From the NCBI RefSeq assembly GCF_023204835.1, contig NZ_CP096270.1:1-64000 (forward strand): a stretch of 64,000 bases of DNA, in the 5' to 3' direction. The position numbers and the translations under genes are program-made. The notes under the pieces are model-generated. The model was not told the origin of the DNA, searched no databases, and saw nothing but the letters and a program-made list of their open reading frames with translations. Every line of letters starts with the position of its first letter. The stretch's first letter is position 1. Source of the DNA: Salinarchaeum laminariae. GTDB lineage: Archaea > Halobacteriota > Halobacteria > Halobacteriales > Salinarchaeaceae. Positions 42,094 through 50,402 of this stretch are shown here, in pieces.

Positions 42094-43638
42094 TCACTCC
42101 GCGTCGAGAAGCAGGCTCTCGCCGGTCATGACCGGTGGCTGTTCGACGCCGATCAGTTCGAGGATCGTCGGCGCGATGTCGGCGAGCGTGCCGCCCGATC
42201 TGACGCGATGGCCGCCTGTTCGATCGCCCGCCGCGGCGGCGGATGCGGACGGCGCCAGTGAGACGAACGGCACAGGGTTCGTCGTGTGTGCGGTGTGGGG
42301 CTCCGCCTCGGTCCCCATGTCGTCGGCGTTGCCGTGATCCGCCGTGAGCAGGACGTGCGCGCCGTGGTCGTCGAGCGTATCGAGCAGGCGACCGAGCTGG
42401 GCGTCGACGGCCTCGACGGCAGCGATGGCCGCGTCGTAGTCGCCGGTGTGGCCGACCATGTCGGGGTTCGCGTAGTTGAGCACGAGCACGTCGGGATCGT
42501 CGGCGTCGATGATGCCGACCGCCTCGTCCGTGACGCCCTCCGCGCTCATCTCCGGCTGGAGGTCGTATGTCGGAACGTCCGGGGATTCGACGATCTCGCG
42601 CCGTTCGCCCTCGTAGGCGACCTCGCGGCCGCCGTTGAGGAAGTAGGTGACGTGGGGGTACTTCTCGGACTCGGCGAGTCGAAGCTGGGTGAGTCCGTGA
42701 TCGGCGAGCGTGCTCCCCAGGGTCGCTTCGGGCGCCTCCGGCGGGAAAGCGACGGGGAACTCGAAGGTCTCGTCGTACTCCGTCAGGGTCGTCAGTTCGA
42801 TCGCCGGCTGATCGATCTCGAATGGCCACGCGGGCTTCGTGTCGGTGAGCATCCGGACGAGCTGCCGGGCGCGGTCCGGGCGGAAGTTGAAGAAGACGAC
42901 GGCGTCACCGTCCTGCAGGGCGGGCTGGCCCTCGACCAGCGTCGGCTCGATGAACTCGTCGGTTTCCCCGCGGTCGTAGGCCTGTCGGACGGCCGCGACT
43001 CCACTCGGCGCCTCGAACTCGGCTTCACGTTCGGCGATCGCGTCGTAGGCCTTCTTCGTGCGCTCCCAGTTCGTGTCGCGGTCCATCGCCCAGTAGCGAC
43101 CGGTGACCGTGGCGACGTCGCCGGTCCCTGCCTGCTCGGCGTGGGCGCCCAGCGCCGACAGGAACCCCTCACCGGAGTCGGGGTCAGTGTCCCGCCCGTC
43201 GGTGAATGCGTGCGTGACCGCCGTGGCGTCGCGCTCGGCAGCGAGATCGATCAGCGCGTGGAGGTGCTGCTGTGCGGAGTGGACGCCGCCGTCGCTGACG
43301 AGACCCATGAAGTGGACTCGGCCGCCGCGCTCGCGAGCGCCGTCGATTGCCGCGAGGAGCGCCTCGTTGTCGTCGAGGTCGCCGGCCTCGATCGCGTCGT
43401 TGATCTTCGTGTAGGGCTGTTTGACCACCCGGCCGGCGCCGATGTTGAGGTGGCCGACCTCGCTGTTGCCCATCTGTCCGTCGGGGAGTCCGACCGCACG
43501 CCCGGAGACGGTCAGCGTGCCGTAGGCGCCTTCCTCGGCGGCTTCATCGAAGACCGGCGTGTCGGCGGCCTTGACCGCGTCGCGCCTGTCGTGATCGCCG
43601 AGGCCCCAGCCGTCCAGAATTACCAACGCCGCCTGCAT
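42094..43638 (-). CDS. gpmI: 2,3-bisphosphoglycerate-independent phosphoglycerate mutase
   Basis: A 514-residue cofactor-independent mutase of the bacterial iPGM type (alkaline phosphatase superfamily). The first metal Asp is in LVILDGWGL and the phosphorylated Ser59 in GQMGNSEVGHLNIGAGR. FTDGRDTDP, FNFRPDRARQ, NYANPDMVGHTGD and TADHGNADDM are the remaining conserved stretches. It interconverts 3- and 2-phosphoglycerate in glycolysis and gluconeogenesis. It is complete, monocistronic and starts at ATG 43638. A Ser/Ala-rich insert (about 460-475) is a haloarchaeal-type embellishment. Confidence 0.97.
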   Translation of the reverse strand: MQAALVILDGWGLGDHDRRDAVKAADTPVFDEAAEEGAYGTLTVSGRAVGLPDGQMGNSEVGHLNIGAGRVVKQPYTKINDAIEAGDLDDNEALLAAIDGARERGGRVHFMGLVSDGGVHSAQQHLHALIDLAAERDATAVTHAFTDGRDTDPDSGEGFLSALGAHAEQAGTGDVATVTGRYWAMDRDTNWERTKKAYDAIAEREAEFEAPSGVAAVRQAYDRGETDEFIEPTLVEGQPALQDGDAVVFFNFRPDRARQLVRMLTDTKPAWPFEIDQPAIELTTLTEYDETFEFPVAFPPEAPEATLGSTLADHGLTQLRLAESEKYPHVTYFLNGGREVAYEGERREIVESPDVPTYDLQPEMSAEGVTDEAVGIIDADDPDVLVLNYANPDMVGHTGDYDAAIAAVEAVDAQLGRLLDTLDDHGAHVLLTADHGNADDMGTEAEPHTAHTTNPVPFVSLAPSASAAAAGDRTGGHRVRSGGTLADIAPTILELIGVEQPPVMTGESLLLDAE

Positions 43639-43834
43639 GTGTTACCGTGAAATGTGGTCGCCTGGGGTAACTACGTGTCGCTTGTTCGACGATGGTGCTG
43701 AATGGTACTGAATGGTTTCGGTGCGTCGTCTGGTGGTTTTCCGGTTGCGGTTGCTGAGTTCGGGGCCGTCGAGACGCTCCGCTCCGAGCGGGCAATCGAC
43801 CGAACCAAGAGCGCTGACCACGAACCGGCTCTCG

Positions 43835-44248
43835 ATGCCGTACTGGCTCCGGGAGCACACCGCGGACATCGCCGTCGAGGCCGAGGCCGAAACGCTCGAC
43901 GGCGCCGTCGCCACGGTCGCTGATGGTCTCGCGGCGACGATGTGCGACGACATTCCGGACACGGGTGGCGAGCGGTTCGAGCTCAGGGTCGACGCGGAGG
44001 GCCGTGAAGCGCTCCTCTTCGACTACCTCGACGAGCTGATTTACGAGCGCGACGTCCGGTCGGTGCTCCCGGTGGACAACGACGCCATCGTCACGCAGTC
44101 CGGAGATCGGTGGGTCGTCGAGGCGAGCGCCCGTGGCGTGCCCTTCGAGGCCATCGATGCCCGGGAAATCAAGGCCGTCACGTACTCCGATCTGGAACTG
44201 GCGGAGACACCCGACGGCTGGCGGGCGTACGTCGTGTTCGACGTGTGA
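43835..44248 (+). CDS. Archease (RtcB activator)
   Basis: A 137-residue archease family protein. It begins MPYWLREHTADIAVEAEAETLDGAVATVADGLAATM and has LLFDYLDELIYERDVRSV and FEAIDAREIKAVTYSDLELAETPDGWRAYVVFDV, the conserved metal-binding and substrate-contact segments, ending in the usual C-terminal strand. Archease promotes RtcB ligase turnover in tRNA splicing and repair. ATG 43835 is chosen by family length. A tRNA-Gly gene follows on the same strand after 117 bp; co-transcription is possible but not shown. Confidence 0.95.
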   Translation: MPYWLREHTADIAVEAEAETLDGAVATVADGLAATMCDDIPDTGGERFELRVDAEGREALLFDYLDELIYERDVRSVLPVDNDAIVTQSGDRWVVEASARGVPFEAIDAREIKAVTYSDLELAETPDGWRAYVVFDV

Positions 44249-44365
44249 TCGCCGACGCGAAGGGTAAGGCCCTTATTCCGTACCCTGATACGTCCGAGTG
44301 AGCGCCGGTGTCTCGCCGAACGAACTGAGGCGAGGGGCGGCGCACGAGAAACGCAGTGACGAAGC

Positions 44366-44436
44366 GCGCCGGTGGTCTAGTGGGAGGACCTGAGCCTTCC
44401 AAGCTCATGGCCCGGGTTCAAATCCCGGTCGGCGCA
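44366..44436 (+). tRNA. tRNA-Gly (anticodon TCC)
   Basis: A 71-base cloverleaf. The acceptor GCGCCGG pairs with TCGGCGC (one G-U), discriminator A. The D stem is GTCT/GGAC. The anticodon stem TGAGC/GCTCA encloses loop CTTCCAA, anticodon TCC. The T stem CCGGG/CCCGG encloses TTCAAAT. There is no encoded CCA and no intron. The 13-base 3' end, CCCGGTCGGCGCA, recurs several times in the next 600 bases. Confidence 0.95.
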
Positions 44437-44454
44437 CTCCCTTCGGTCGTTTGC

Positions 44455-44493
44455 CGACCGACCTTCGCAGAAGCTTCGCTTCTGCTCAGTCCC
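44455..44493 (+). repeat. Dispersed hairpin element, copy 2
   Basis: CCGACCGACCTTC, stem GCAGAAGC, loop TTC, stem GCTTCTGC, then TCAGTCCC, directly followed by a copy of the tRNA-Gly 3' end. The stem differs from copy 1 at 10446 by paired changes. Confidence 0.85.
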
Positions 44494-44500
44494 GGTCGGC

Positions 44501-44592
44501 GCATTCTGCGAGGTCGGCGCGAATATCCTGAGCGACGGCTCGGAGCGGCCTGCCGCTCCGGTGAACGTACGTGACGAGCAGATGCGCCCGCC
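44501..44592 (+). repeat. 92-bp direct repeat, copy 1
   Basis: Recurs at 45056-45147 with about three mismatches, 555 bp away. It includes the hairpin GGAGCGGC-CT-GCCGCTCC and the palindrome ACGTACGT. Confidence 0.88.
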
Positions 44593-44663
44593 GGGATTTG
44601 AATCCTGGAAGTCGCAGCCCGGAACGGCCGAACGGAGTGAGGCCGCACGCCCGGACCGTCTTC
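44578..44663 (-). repeat. Antisense tRNA-like element shared with the tRNA-Cys region
   Basis: On the minus strand, GACGGTCCGGGCGTGCGG ... TTCCGGGCTGCGACTTCC leads into a T-arm-like AGGATTCAAATCCCGG and GGGCGCA. It matches 14875-14940 on the plus strand. It contains the internal inverted repeat CGGCC...GGCCG around 44627-44645. Confidence 0.75.
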
Positions 44664-44720
44664 CTTCGGTTCAAATCCCGGTCGGCGCACTCATTCCTCG
44701 CTACGCTCGTCCTTCGCTTG

Positions 44721-44760
44721 CCGACCGACCTTCGCAGAAGCTTCGCTTCTGCTCAGTCCC
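44721..44760 (+). repeat. Dispersed hairpin element, copy 3
   Basis: Identical to copy 2 through the stem-loop and its TCAGTCCC flank, and again followed by GGTCGGCGCA, the tRNA-Gly 3' end. Confidence 0.85.
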
Positions 44761-44910
44761 GGTCGGCGCACTCCCGGCGGTCGTTTCTCCGAACACTTCG
44801 GTACGCTCCGTTTCTGTACTTGACCCCGCTTCGCTCGCGCAGCTGCCGACCGACCTGCTGGTGAGCATTGCGAGCCAGCTCTCGCGAGACGAGCACCGCG
44901 AGTCTCACGG

Positions 44911-44942
44911 CGTTCGCAGAAGCTTCGCTTCTGCTCAGTTCC
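44911..44942 (+). repeat. Dispersed hairpin element, copy 4 (decayed)
   Basis: Keeps TTC-GCAGAAGC-TTC-GCTTCTGC-TCAGT but has a changed left flank and TTCC on the right. No tRNA end follows directly. Confidence 0.75.
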
Positions 44943-45055
44943 GATCGACTTCGTCGATCGACGGTCGCCTCGTTCCACTCGGCGAACTCCCGGTCGGCGT
45001 CCTGGCGAGAGTATCGAGCCAGGGCTCGGGAGACGAACGACGTGAGTCTCCCGGC

Positions 45056-45147
45056 GCATTCTGCGAGGTCGTCGCGAACATCGTGAGCGACGGCTCGGAG
45101 CGGCCTGCCGCTCCGGTGAACGTACGTGACGAGCAGATGCGCCCGCC
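45056..45147 (+). repeat. 92-bp direct repeat, copy 2
   Basis: Second copy of 44501-44592. After it, sequence similarity to the first copy's right flank continues weakly (GATGTAAATTCTGTCAGT against GATTTGAATCCTGGAAGT), showing the duplication was longer and is decaying. Confidence 0.85.
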
Positions 45148-45261
45148 AAGATGTAAATTCTGTCAGTGGCGGCCCGGAACGGCCCAGTGCCAGCCGCTGC
45201 GGTGCTATCGATCGCCGAAATAGCCGACACTCATTTGACACCGGGCAGAGAGAACGAGACA

Positions 45262-47247
45262 ATGAGTGAGCCGATCCGGATCCTCCACGTCGACGACGAT
45301 CCGGAGTTCCTCGAATTGAGTGCGACCCTCCTCGAACGCGAGGACGACCGGTTCCACGTGGAGACGGCGACGAGTGCGGATGCAGCCCTGGAGACGCTGG
45401 ACACACTGGACGAGTCCGTCGATTGCATCGTCAGCGATCACGAGATGCCGGAGTTCAGCGGCGTAGAGCTTCTCGAGAACGTCCGTGAGGAGTATCCGGA
45501 GCTTCCGTTCGTTCTGTTCACCGGACGAGGCAGCGAAGCAGTTGCGAGCGAGGCGATCTCGGCGGGCGTCACGGACTACCTCCAGAAGGAGACCGGAACG
45601 AGTCAGTACGCCGTCCTGGCCAACCGGATCGCGAACGCGGTAGAGCAGGACCGCTCGCGACGCGAGCTTCAGGCGAGCCGGCGGCGACTCTCCCTCTTCT
45701 TCGAACGGTCACCCCTCGGCGTCGTCGAGTGGAACGGCGAGTTCGAGTTCGCACGCGTCAACGCCGCGGCCGAGGAGATCCTCGGATACGACGAGCAGGA
45801 ACTGGTCGGCACCCACTGGAGCGAGATCGTACCAGAATCCGAGCGCTCGGGCGTCGAAGACGTGACAGCTGCGCTCGTCGAGGACGAGTCGGGCTATCAC
45901 AACGTCAACGAGAACGTCCGCGGCGACGGCGAGCGGATCGTCTGCGAGTGGCACAATCGCGTCGTCAGCGACTCGGAAGGGGCGGTGCTCGCGATCTTCT
46001 CCCAGTTCCAGGACGTCACCGACCGCAAAGAGCGAGAGTGGGAGCTACAGCGCCATCGGGAGAACCTCGAACGCCTCCACGAGGCTGCGAACCGTCTCTA
46101 CGCAGCCCAATCCGCGGATGCGTGTTACGACATAATGATCGACGCCGCGGTGACGATTCTCGGCTTCGACTGGTGTACGGTGGCGACGCCAGCTGACGAC
46201 GACCCGGACGTCTTCGAGATCCGGGCGATCTCCGAGGACACGCCGCTCGCGGTCGGCGACCGACCGTTCGGCACCGACGAGGGGCTCTCCGGAAAGGTCT
46301 ATCAGACGAAGGAGGCGAGCCTCGTCGACGACGTCACGGAAGCGTCCGAGGGCGAGCCGACCGACGACGCCATTAGGGCCGCGTTGACGGTGCCGATCGC
46401 CGACAGGGGGATCTTCCAGGCAGTCTCGACGACCCGGGCAACCTTCGACGAGCAGGATCAAAAGCACGCCGAGATCCTCGTCGCGGCGATGCTCGCGGCG
46501 GTCGAGCGCATCGAACGGCAGGCCGAACTTCGCGAACGGCAGCGGGAGCTCGAGCGACAGAACGACCGGCTCGACGAGTTCGCGAGCGTCGTCTCGCACG
46601 ATCTTCGCAACCCGCTGGCAGTCGCGAACGGCCGGCTGGAGCTCGCGAGAGAGGAGATAGACAGCGAGGACCTCGACATCGTGGCCGACGCTCACGATCG
46701 GATGCAGACCCTGATCGACGGGCTGCTCACGCTCGCTCGCGAGGGGGAGGCGCCGACCGAAACGGAGCCCGTGGACCTGGCTACAGTTGCCAGCCGAAGC
46801 TGGCAGGCCGTCGACACGGCGGAGGCGACGCTACACGCACCGGTGGACTCGACCGTGATCGCCGACGAGAACCGGCTTCGGCAGCTCTTCGAGAACTGTT
46901 TCCGAAACGCCGTGGAGCATAGCCCACCGGACGCTGGTCCGCAGTCGTCTCCAGACGGAAGGGACGACTGCGACGCGGTCGCGGTGACGATCGGCCGTCT
47001 CGAGAGCGAGTCTGAGGAGGAGGGGATAGAAGGGTTCTACATCGAAGACGACGGACCGGGGATCGCTGCCGCCGACCGCGACGACGTCCTCGAGTTCGGG
47101 TACTCGACGTCGGCGGAGGGGACCGGCCTCGGACTGAGCATCGTCTCGCAAGTCGTCGACGCCCACGGCTGGGAGATCGACGTCGTCGAGGGGACCGAGG
47201 GTGGTGCACGGTTCGAGATCCGTGGCGTCGAGACCGCCGATGGGTGA
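45262..47247 (+). CDS. Hybrid sensor kinase: REC-PAS-GAF-HisKA-HATPase
   Basis: A 661-residue cytoplasmic protein. An N-terminal receiver (RILHVDDDPEF, phosphoacceptor Asp in DCIVSDHEMP, FTGRGSE) is followed by PAS (about 140-260), GAF (275-430), HisKA with VVSHDLRNPLAVAN, and an ATPase domain with N box CFRNAVEHSP, a short insert of about 25 residues (PPDAGPQSSPDGRDDCD), G1 DDGPGI and G2 GTGLGLSIV. ATG 45262 is chosen because it begins at the receiver; the frame upstream is repeat DNA. A receiver ahead of a kinase is a common haloarchaeal design. Confidence 0.93.
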   Translation: MSEPIRILHVDDDPEFLELSATLLEREDDRFHVETATSADAALETLDTLDESVDCIVSDHEMPEFSGVELLENVREEYPELPFVLFTGRGSEAVASEAISAGVTDYLQKETGTSQYAVLANRIANAVEQDRSRRELQASRRRLSLFFERSPLGVVEWNGEFEFARVNAAAEEILGYDEQELVGTHWSEIVPESERSGVEDVTAALVEDESGYHNVNENVRGDGERIVCEWHNRVVSDSEGAVLAIFSQFQDVTDRKEREWELQRHRENLERLHEAANRLYAAQSADACYDIMIDAAVTILGFDWCTVATPADDDPDVFEIRAISEDTPLAVGDRPFGTDEGLSGKVYQTKEASLVDDVTEASEGEPTDDAIRAALTVPIADRGIFQAVSTTRATFDEQDQKHAEILVAAMLAAVERIERQAELRERQRELERQNDRLDEFASVVSHDLRNPLAVANGRLELAREEIDSEDLDIVADAHDRMQTLIDGLLTLAREGEAPTETEPVDLATVASRSWQAVDTAEATLHAPVDSTVIADENRLRQLFENCFRNAVEHSPPDAGPQSSPDGRDDCDAVAVTIGRLESESEEEGIEGFYIEDDGPGIAAADRDDVLEFGYSTSAEGTGLGLSIVSQVVDAHGWEIDVVEGTEGGARFEIRGVETADG

Positions 47248-47461
47248 GGACAGAGGGTGAGGAAGGAAGCTACTGAGAAACTGAGGGTATGCGGAGACGA
47301 GGTGATGGGGGCCAGGAGAGAAGACTGTGAGAAACTGAGGAAAGGTGGGTGGAAGTAGTGCGAATGGAGAGATCGGGCGGCGCGAAGTCGACCGCACGGA
47401 CCGCGCCAATCCGTTCTACCGGAGGGACATCCTTATCGGCAGCCCGACCGCCCTGACGGAC

Positions 47462-48004
47462 ATGTACGAAGTCGAGGTGAAAGTGGCGGCGGACCACGAC
47501 ACCGTCCGCGAACGCCTCCCCGACGACGCCGAGGCGATGGGGACCATCGAGCAGGTCGACACCTACTTCGACGCGCCACACCGGAATTTCGCTCAGAGCG
47601 ACGAGGCACTGCGGCTCCGTCGCGAACGCCCCGCTGGCGACGGCGAGTGGACGACCGCAGTGACCTACAAGGGCCCGCTGTTGGAGGCCGAATCGAAATC
47701 TCGAGAGGAGTTCGAGACCGAGGTTGCGGAGGGAGAGACCATGCAGACGGTGTTCGAGCGACTCGGGTTCGAGCGGGCCGCCGAGGTGCGGAAAGAGCGG
47801 GACCGGTACGCCGTCGGCGAGTTCACCGTGACCTTCGATACCGTCGACGGCCTCGGAGAGTACGTCGAAGTGGAGACGGAGCGAGACGACGCCGGAATTT
47901 CGGACGCGAGGGACGCGGCACGTGAGATCCTGACCGATCTGGGCTGTGACCCCGACGACCAGATTCGGACCTCCTACCTCGGACTCCTTCTGGCGGAGGA
48001 GTGA
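47462..48004 (+). CDS. CYTH domain protein (class IV adenylate cyclase/CyaB-like)
   Basis: A 180-residue CYTH family enzyme. The N terminus MYEVEVKV carries the diagnostic E-x-E-x-K motif. LRLRRE, TYKGP, RKERDRYAVGEFTVTFDTVDGLGEYVEVE and SYLGLLL follow, lining the triphosphate tunnel. Members act on triphosphates as adenylate cyclases, thiamine triphosphatases or tripolyphosphatases. The archaeal protein's substrate is not settled. ATG 47462 matches the family start. It lies 86 bp upstream of mat on the same strand. Confidence 0.93.
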   Translation: MYEVEVKVAADHDTVRERLPDDAEAMGTIEQVDTYFDAPHRNFAQSDEALRLRRERPAGDGEWTTAVTYKGPLLEAESKSREEFETEVAEGETMQTVFERLGFERAAEVRKERDRYAVGEFTVTFDTVDGLGEYVEVETERDDAGISDARDAAREILTDLGCDPDDQIRTSYLGLLLAEE

Positions 48005-48057
48005 CGGGCCCTGCACCTGGACGGGCCAGACCCAGCCCGAAATCGCCAGTATCGCAA

Positions 48058-48065
48058 GCTATAGG
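48058..48065 (+). promoter_or_regulatory. TATA element of mat
   Basis: GCTATAGG is centred about 29 bp before ATG 48091, as expected for a leaderless transcript. Thus mat has its own promoter although the CYTH gene is close upstream. Confidence 0.6.
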
Positions 48066-48090
48066 CAACGGGGATCGATACATCGGAGCA

Positions 48091-49296
48091 ATGACCGACC
48101 GGAACATCCGCGTCGAGGCTATCGATCGCGACGCGGTCGAGGATCAGGAGGTCGAGATCGTCGAGCGGAAGGGAGTTGGCCATCCCGACTCTATCTCGGA
48201 CGGCGTCGCCGAGCACGTCTCCGAAGCGCTGGCGCAAGCGTATCTCGACCGCGTGGGTACAGTACTGCATTTCAACACCGACGAGACGCAGCTCGTCGCC
48301 GGCGAGGCCGCACCTGCCTACGGCGGCGGCGAGGTGCAGTCGCCGATCTATCTGCTGATCGTCGGGCGCGCGACCAAGGAGTACCAGGGGACGAGGATCC
48401 CGACCGAGCGGATCGCGCTCGAAGCCGCCAGAGAGTATCTCGAGGAGAACATTCCCGAACTCGAGGTCGGCTCGGACATCATCGTCGACGTCAAACTCGG
48501 CGAAGGAAGCGGTGATCTCCAGGAGGTCTTCGGCGAGGACGGCGTCTCCGTCCCGATGGCCAACGACACCAGCTTCGGCGTCGGCCACGCGCCGATGACC
48601 GAGACCGAGCGAATCGTCTACGAGGCCGAACACCGACTCAACACCGAGTACGCCGACACCAACCCCGAGCTCGGCCCGGACGTCAAGATCATGGGCAAGC
48701 GCGAGGGCGATCACGTCGACGTCACCGTCGCCGCCGCGATCGTGGACGAGTACGTCGGGAACCTCGAGGAGTACGACGAGGCCGTCCAGGGCGTCCGATC
48801 GTTCGTCGAGTCCGTCGCCGACGAGATCACCGATCGCTCCGTCGACGTCTACGTCAACACCGCCGACGACTACGAGCAGGAGTCCGTCTACCTCACGGTT
48901 ACCGGTACGAGCGCCGAACAGGGCGACGACGGTTCCGTCGGCCGCGGCAACCGCGTCAGCGGCCTCATCACGCCGAATCGCTCGATGTCGATGGAGGCCT
49001 CCTCCGGGAAGAACCCAGTCAACCACATCGGGAAGATCTACAACCTGCTCTCGACGGAGATCGCCGAGGACGTCGTGAGCGAGGTCGATGGGATCCGCGA
49101 CCTTCGCGTCCGCCTCCTCTCCCAGATCGGCCGGCCGATCGACCAGCCCCACGTCGCCGACGTTCACGTCGTGACCGAAGACGGCATCGCCGTCTCCGAT
49201 ATCGAGGCCGAGGTCACCGAGATCGTCGACGACCGGCTCGCGGACGTCACGTCGATCACCGAGCGCGTGATCGATGGCGAGCTGGCCACGTTCTGA
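48091..49296 (+). CDS. mat: S-adenosylmethionine synthetase, archaeal type
   Basis: A 401-residue archaeal MAT (Pfam AdoMet_Synthase). It makes S-adenosylmethionine from methionine and ATP. Conserved segments are [125 protein letters not shown] and [14 protein letters not shown]. Length and motifs are complete. The start at ATG 48091 agrees with a TATA element 29 bp upstream and with the family N terminus (MTDRNIRVE). Confidence 0.97.
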   Translation: MTDRNIRVEAIDRDAVEDQEVEIVERKGVGHPDSISDGVAEHVSEALAQAYLDRVGTVLHFNTDETQLVAGEAAPAYGGGEVQSPIYLLIVGRATKEYQGTRIPTERIALEAAREYLEENIPELEVGSDIIVDVKLGEGSGDLQEVFGEDGVSVPMANDTSFGVGHAPMTETERIVYEAEHRLNTEYADTNPELGPDVKIMGKREGDHVDVTVAAAIVDEYVGNLEEYDEAVQGVRSFVESVADEITDRSVDVYVNTADDYEQESVYLTVTGTSAEQGDDGSVGRGNRVSGLITPNRSMSMEASSGKNPVNHIGKIYNLLSTEIAEDVVSEVDGIRDLRVRLLSQIGRPIDQPHVADVHVVTEDGIAVSDIEAEVTEIVDDRLADVTSITERVIDGELATF

Positions 49297-49457
49297 CCGT
49301 CTCGCACGGCGCGCCGCGTCTGTCGTGCTGGAGTGTCTGCGGTTCGATCCTCTGTTCGCAAGCGGCACTGGGTTCAGCCAGATCGACGGACGATGGAGTC
49401 CCGGCACCGACGCAACCGCGAAAGGAATTTAGTGTGGAGGCGACCAACGTTCCACGT

Positions 49458-50363
49458 ATGACCGCCGCTGGGACGAAGACGTGTGACGGCTGCGACCGGG
49501 AGGGCCCGGCACAGCAGCTCGAGGAGGTGATCCTCCCCAGCGGCTCGATGGTGGTCTGTCCGGAGTGTCGCTACCACGCCGAAGAGCTCGCCGAGCGCAC
49601 CGTTACCGACTGCGAGGGCTGTGGCGATCGGGTGACCGCCGCGACGCTCTCCCGGACCGAACTACCAGACGGCACGGAGATGGTTCTCTGTCCAGACTGC
49701 CGGGAGACAGTTGCAGGCGGCGAGCGACCGGCCGGAGTGACCGCCGCTGCAGGAGAGTCCGGGACCGAGTCCACGGCCAGCGCCAACGGATCGGCATCAG
49801 CCAGCGGCACCGATCCGTCCGCCACGGGCGCCGGTGCGTCCCCAAGCGTCAGCAACACCGACAGCCCCGGGACCACGACAGCAGGAGCTTCCCGAACCGA
49901 TTCGAACGCCGACGAGGCAGGTCCAGCCGGTGCGCAGTCGGGTGCCGCCACGGCCAGCACTTCGTCGACCAGCGGTGAGACGCCGGGCCAGGCGGCGACG
50001 AACGCCGGCGACGCCGTCACGGACGGCGCAACCACCAAACCGGCGACCACGAACAACACCTGCGATCAGTGTGGTGGGCTGTTCTCCATCGAACTCTACC
50101 AGGTCGTCACGGTCGACGGCCGGACCGAGCAGTTCTGCCCGGACTGCAAGGACGACGGGCTGGAAGAGGGCATCGTCCGCGACGTCGAACTCCGACGGGC
50201 CCAGGCCTACGAGGCCCTCGGACTCGAAGGCAGCGCATCCAGCGACGACGTGCGACAGGCCTACCTCCAGCAGGTCAAGGAGGTCCACCCAGACCGCGCC
50301 GACGGCGATCGGTCGGAGTTCATGCTCGTCCAGCAGGCCTACGAACGGCTTCGCGACGACTGA
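49458..50363 (+). CDS. Zinc-ribbon protein with C-terminal J domain
   Basis: A 301-residue protein with an unusual layout. Two zinc-ribbon units lie at the N terminus (TCDGCDR ... VCPECRY and DCEGCGD ... LCPDCRE). A long Ala/Ser/Thr/Gly linker (about 95-200) follows. A third ribbon comes next (TCDQCGG ... FCPDCKD), then a J domain (YEALGLEGSASSDDVRQAYLQQVKEVHPDR) with the diagnostic HPD tripeptide. J domains stimulate Hsp70 (DnaK). It lacks the G/F and Cys-rich core of DnaJ, so it would recruit DnaK to specific clients or nucleic acid. ATG 49458 is preferred over GTG 49434. Confidence 0.85.
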   Translation: MTAAGTKTCDGCDREGPAQQLEEVILPSGSMVVCPECRYHAEELAERTVTDCEGCGDRVTAATLSRTELPDGTEMVLCPDCRETVAGGERPAGVTAAAGESGTESTASANGSASASGTDPSATGAGASPSVSNTDSPGTTTAGASRTDSNADEAGPAGAQSGAATASTSSTSGETPGQAATNAGDAVTDGATTKPATTNNTCDQCGGLFSIELYQVVTVDGRTEQFCPDCKDDGLEEGIVRDVELRRAQAYEALGLEGSASSDDVRQAYLQQVKEVHPDRADGDRSEFMLVQQAYERLRDD

Positions 50364-50402
50364 GCCGTCGGTGGTGATAGAACCGTCACTGAGAACCGTC
50401 GA

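Larger units (their letters stand above)
44437..45165. repeat. tRNA-derived and hairpin repeat cluster
   Basis: No gene is supported in this region. It holds copies of the tRNA-Gly 3' end (CCCGGTCGGCGCA at 44491, 44677 and 44758, and without the last base at 44989), three copies of a hairpin element, a 92-bp duplication (44501/45056), an antisense tRNA-like T-arm segment (44578-44663), and low-complexity TCGCTTCGCTCG sequence. Open frames across it are artefacts of repeat composition. Confidence 0.85.

Noticed and set aside
44578-44680. A possible second tRNA gene on the minus strand
   Set aside because: Only a T-arm and 3' acceptor half are recognisable; no matching 5' acceptor, D arm or anticodon arm.
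44356-45223. Open frames in both directions across the tRNA-Gly repeat cluster
   Set aside because: They translate tRNA-derived and low-complexity repeats; no start sites or conservation expected.
47248-47461. Purine-rich repeat (GAGAAACTGAGG occurring twice) between the hybrid kinase and the CYTH gene
   Set aside because: Two short imperfect copies only; not enough to claim an element.
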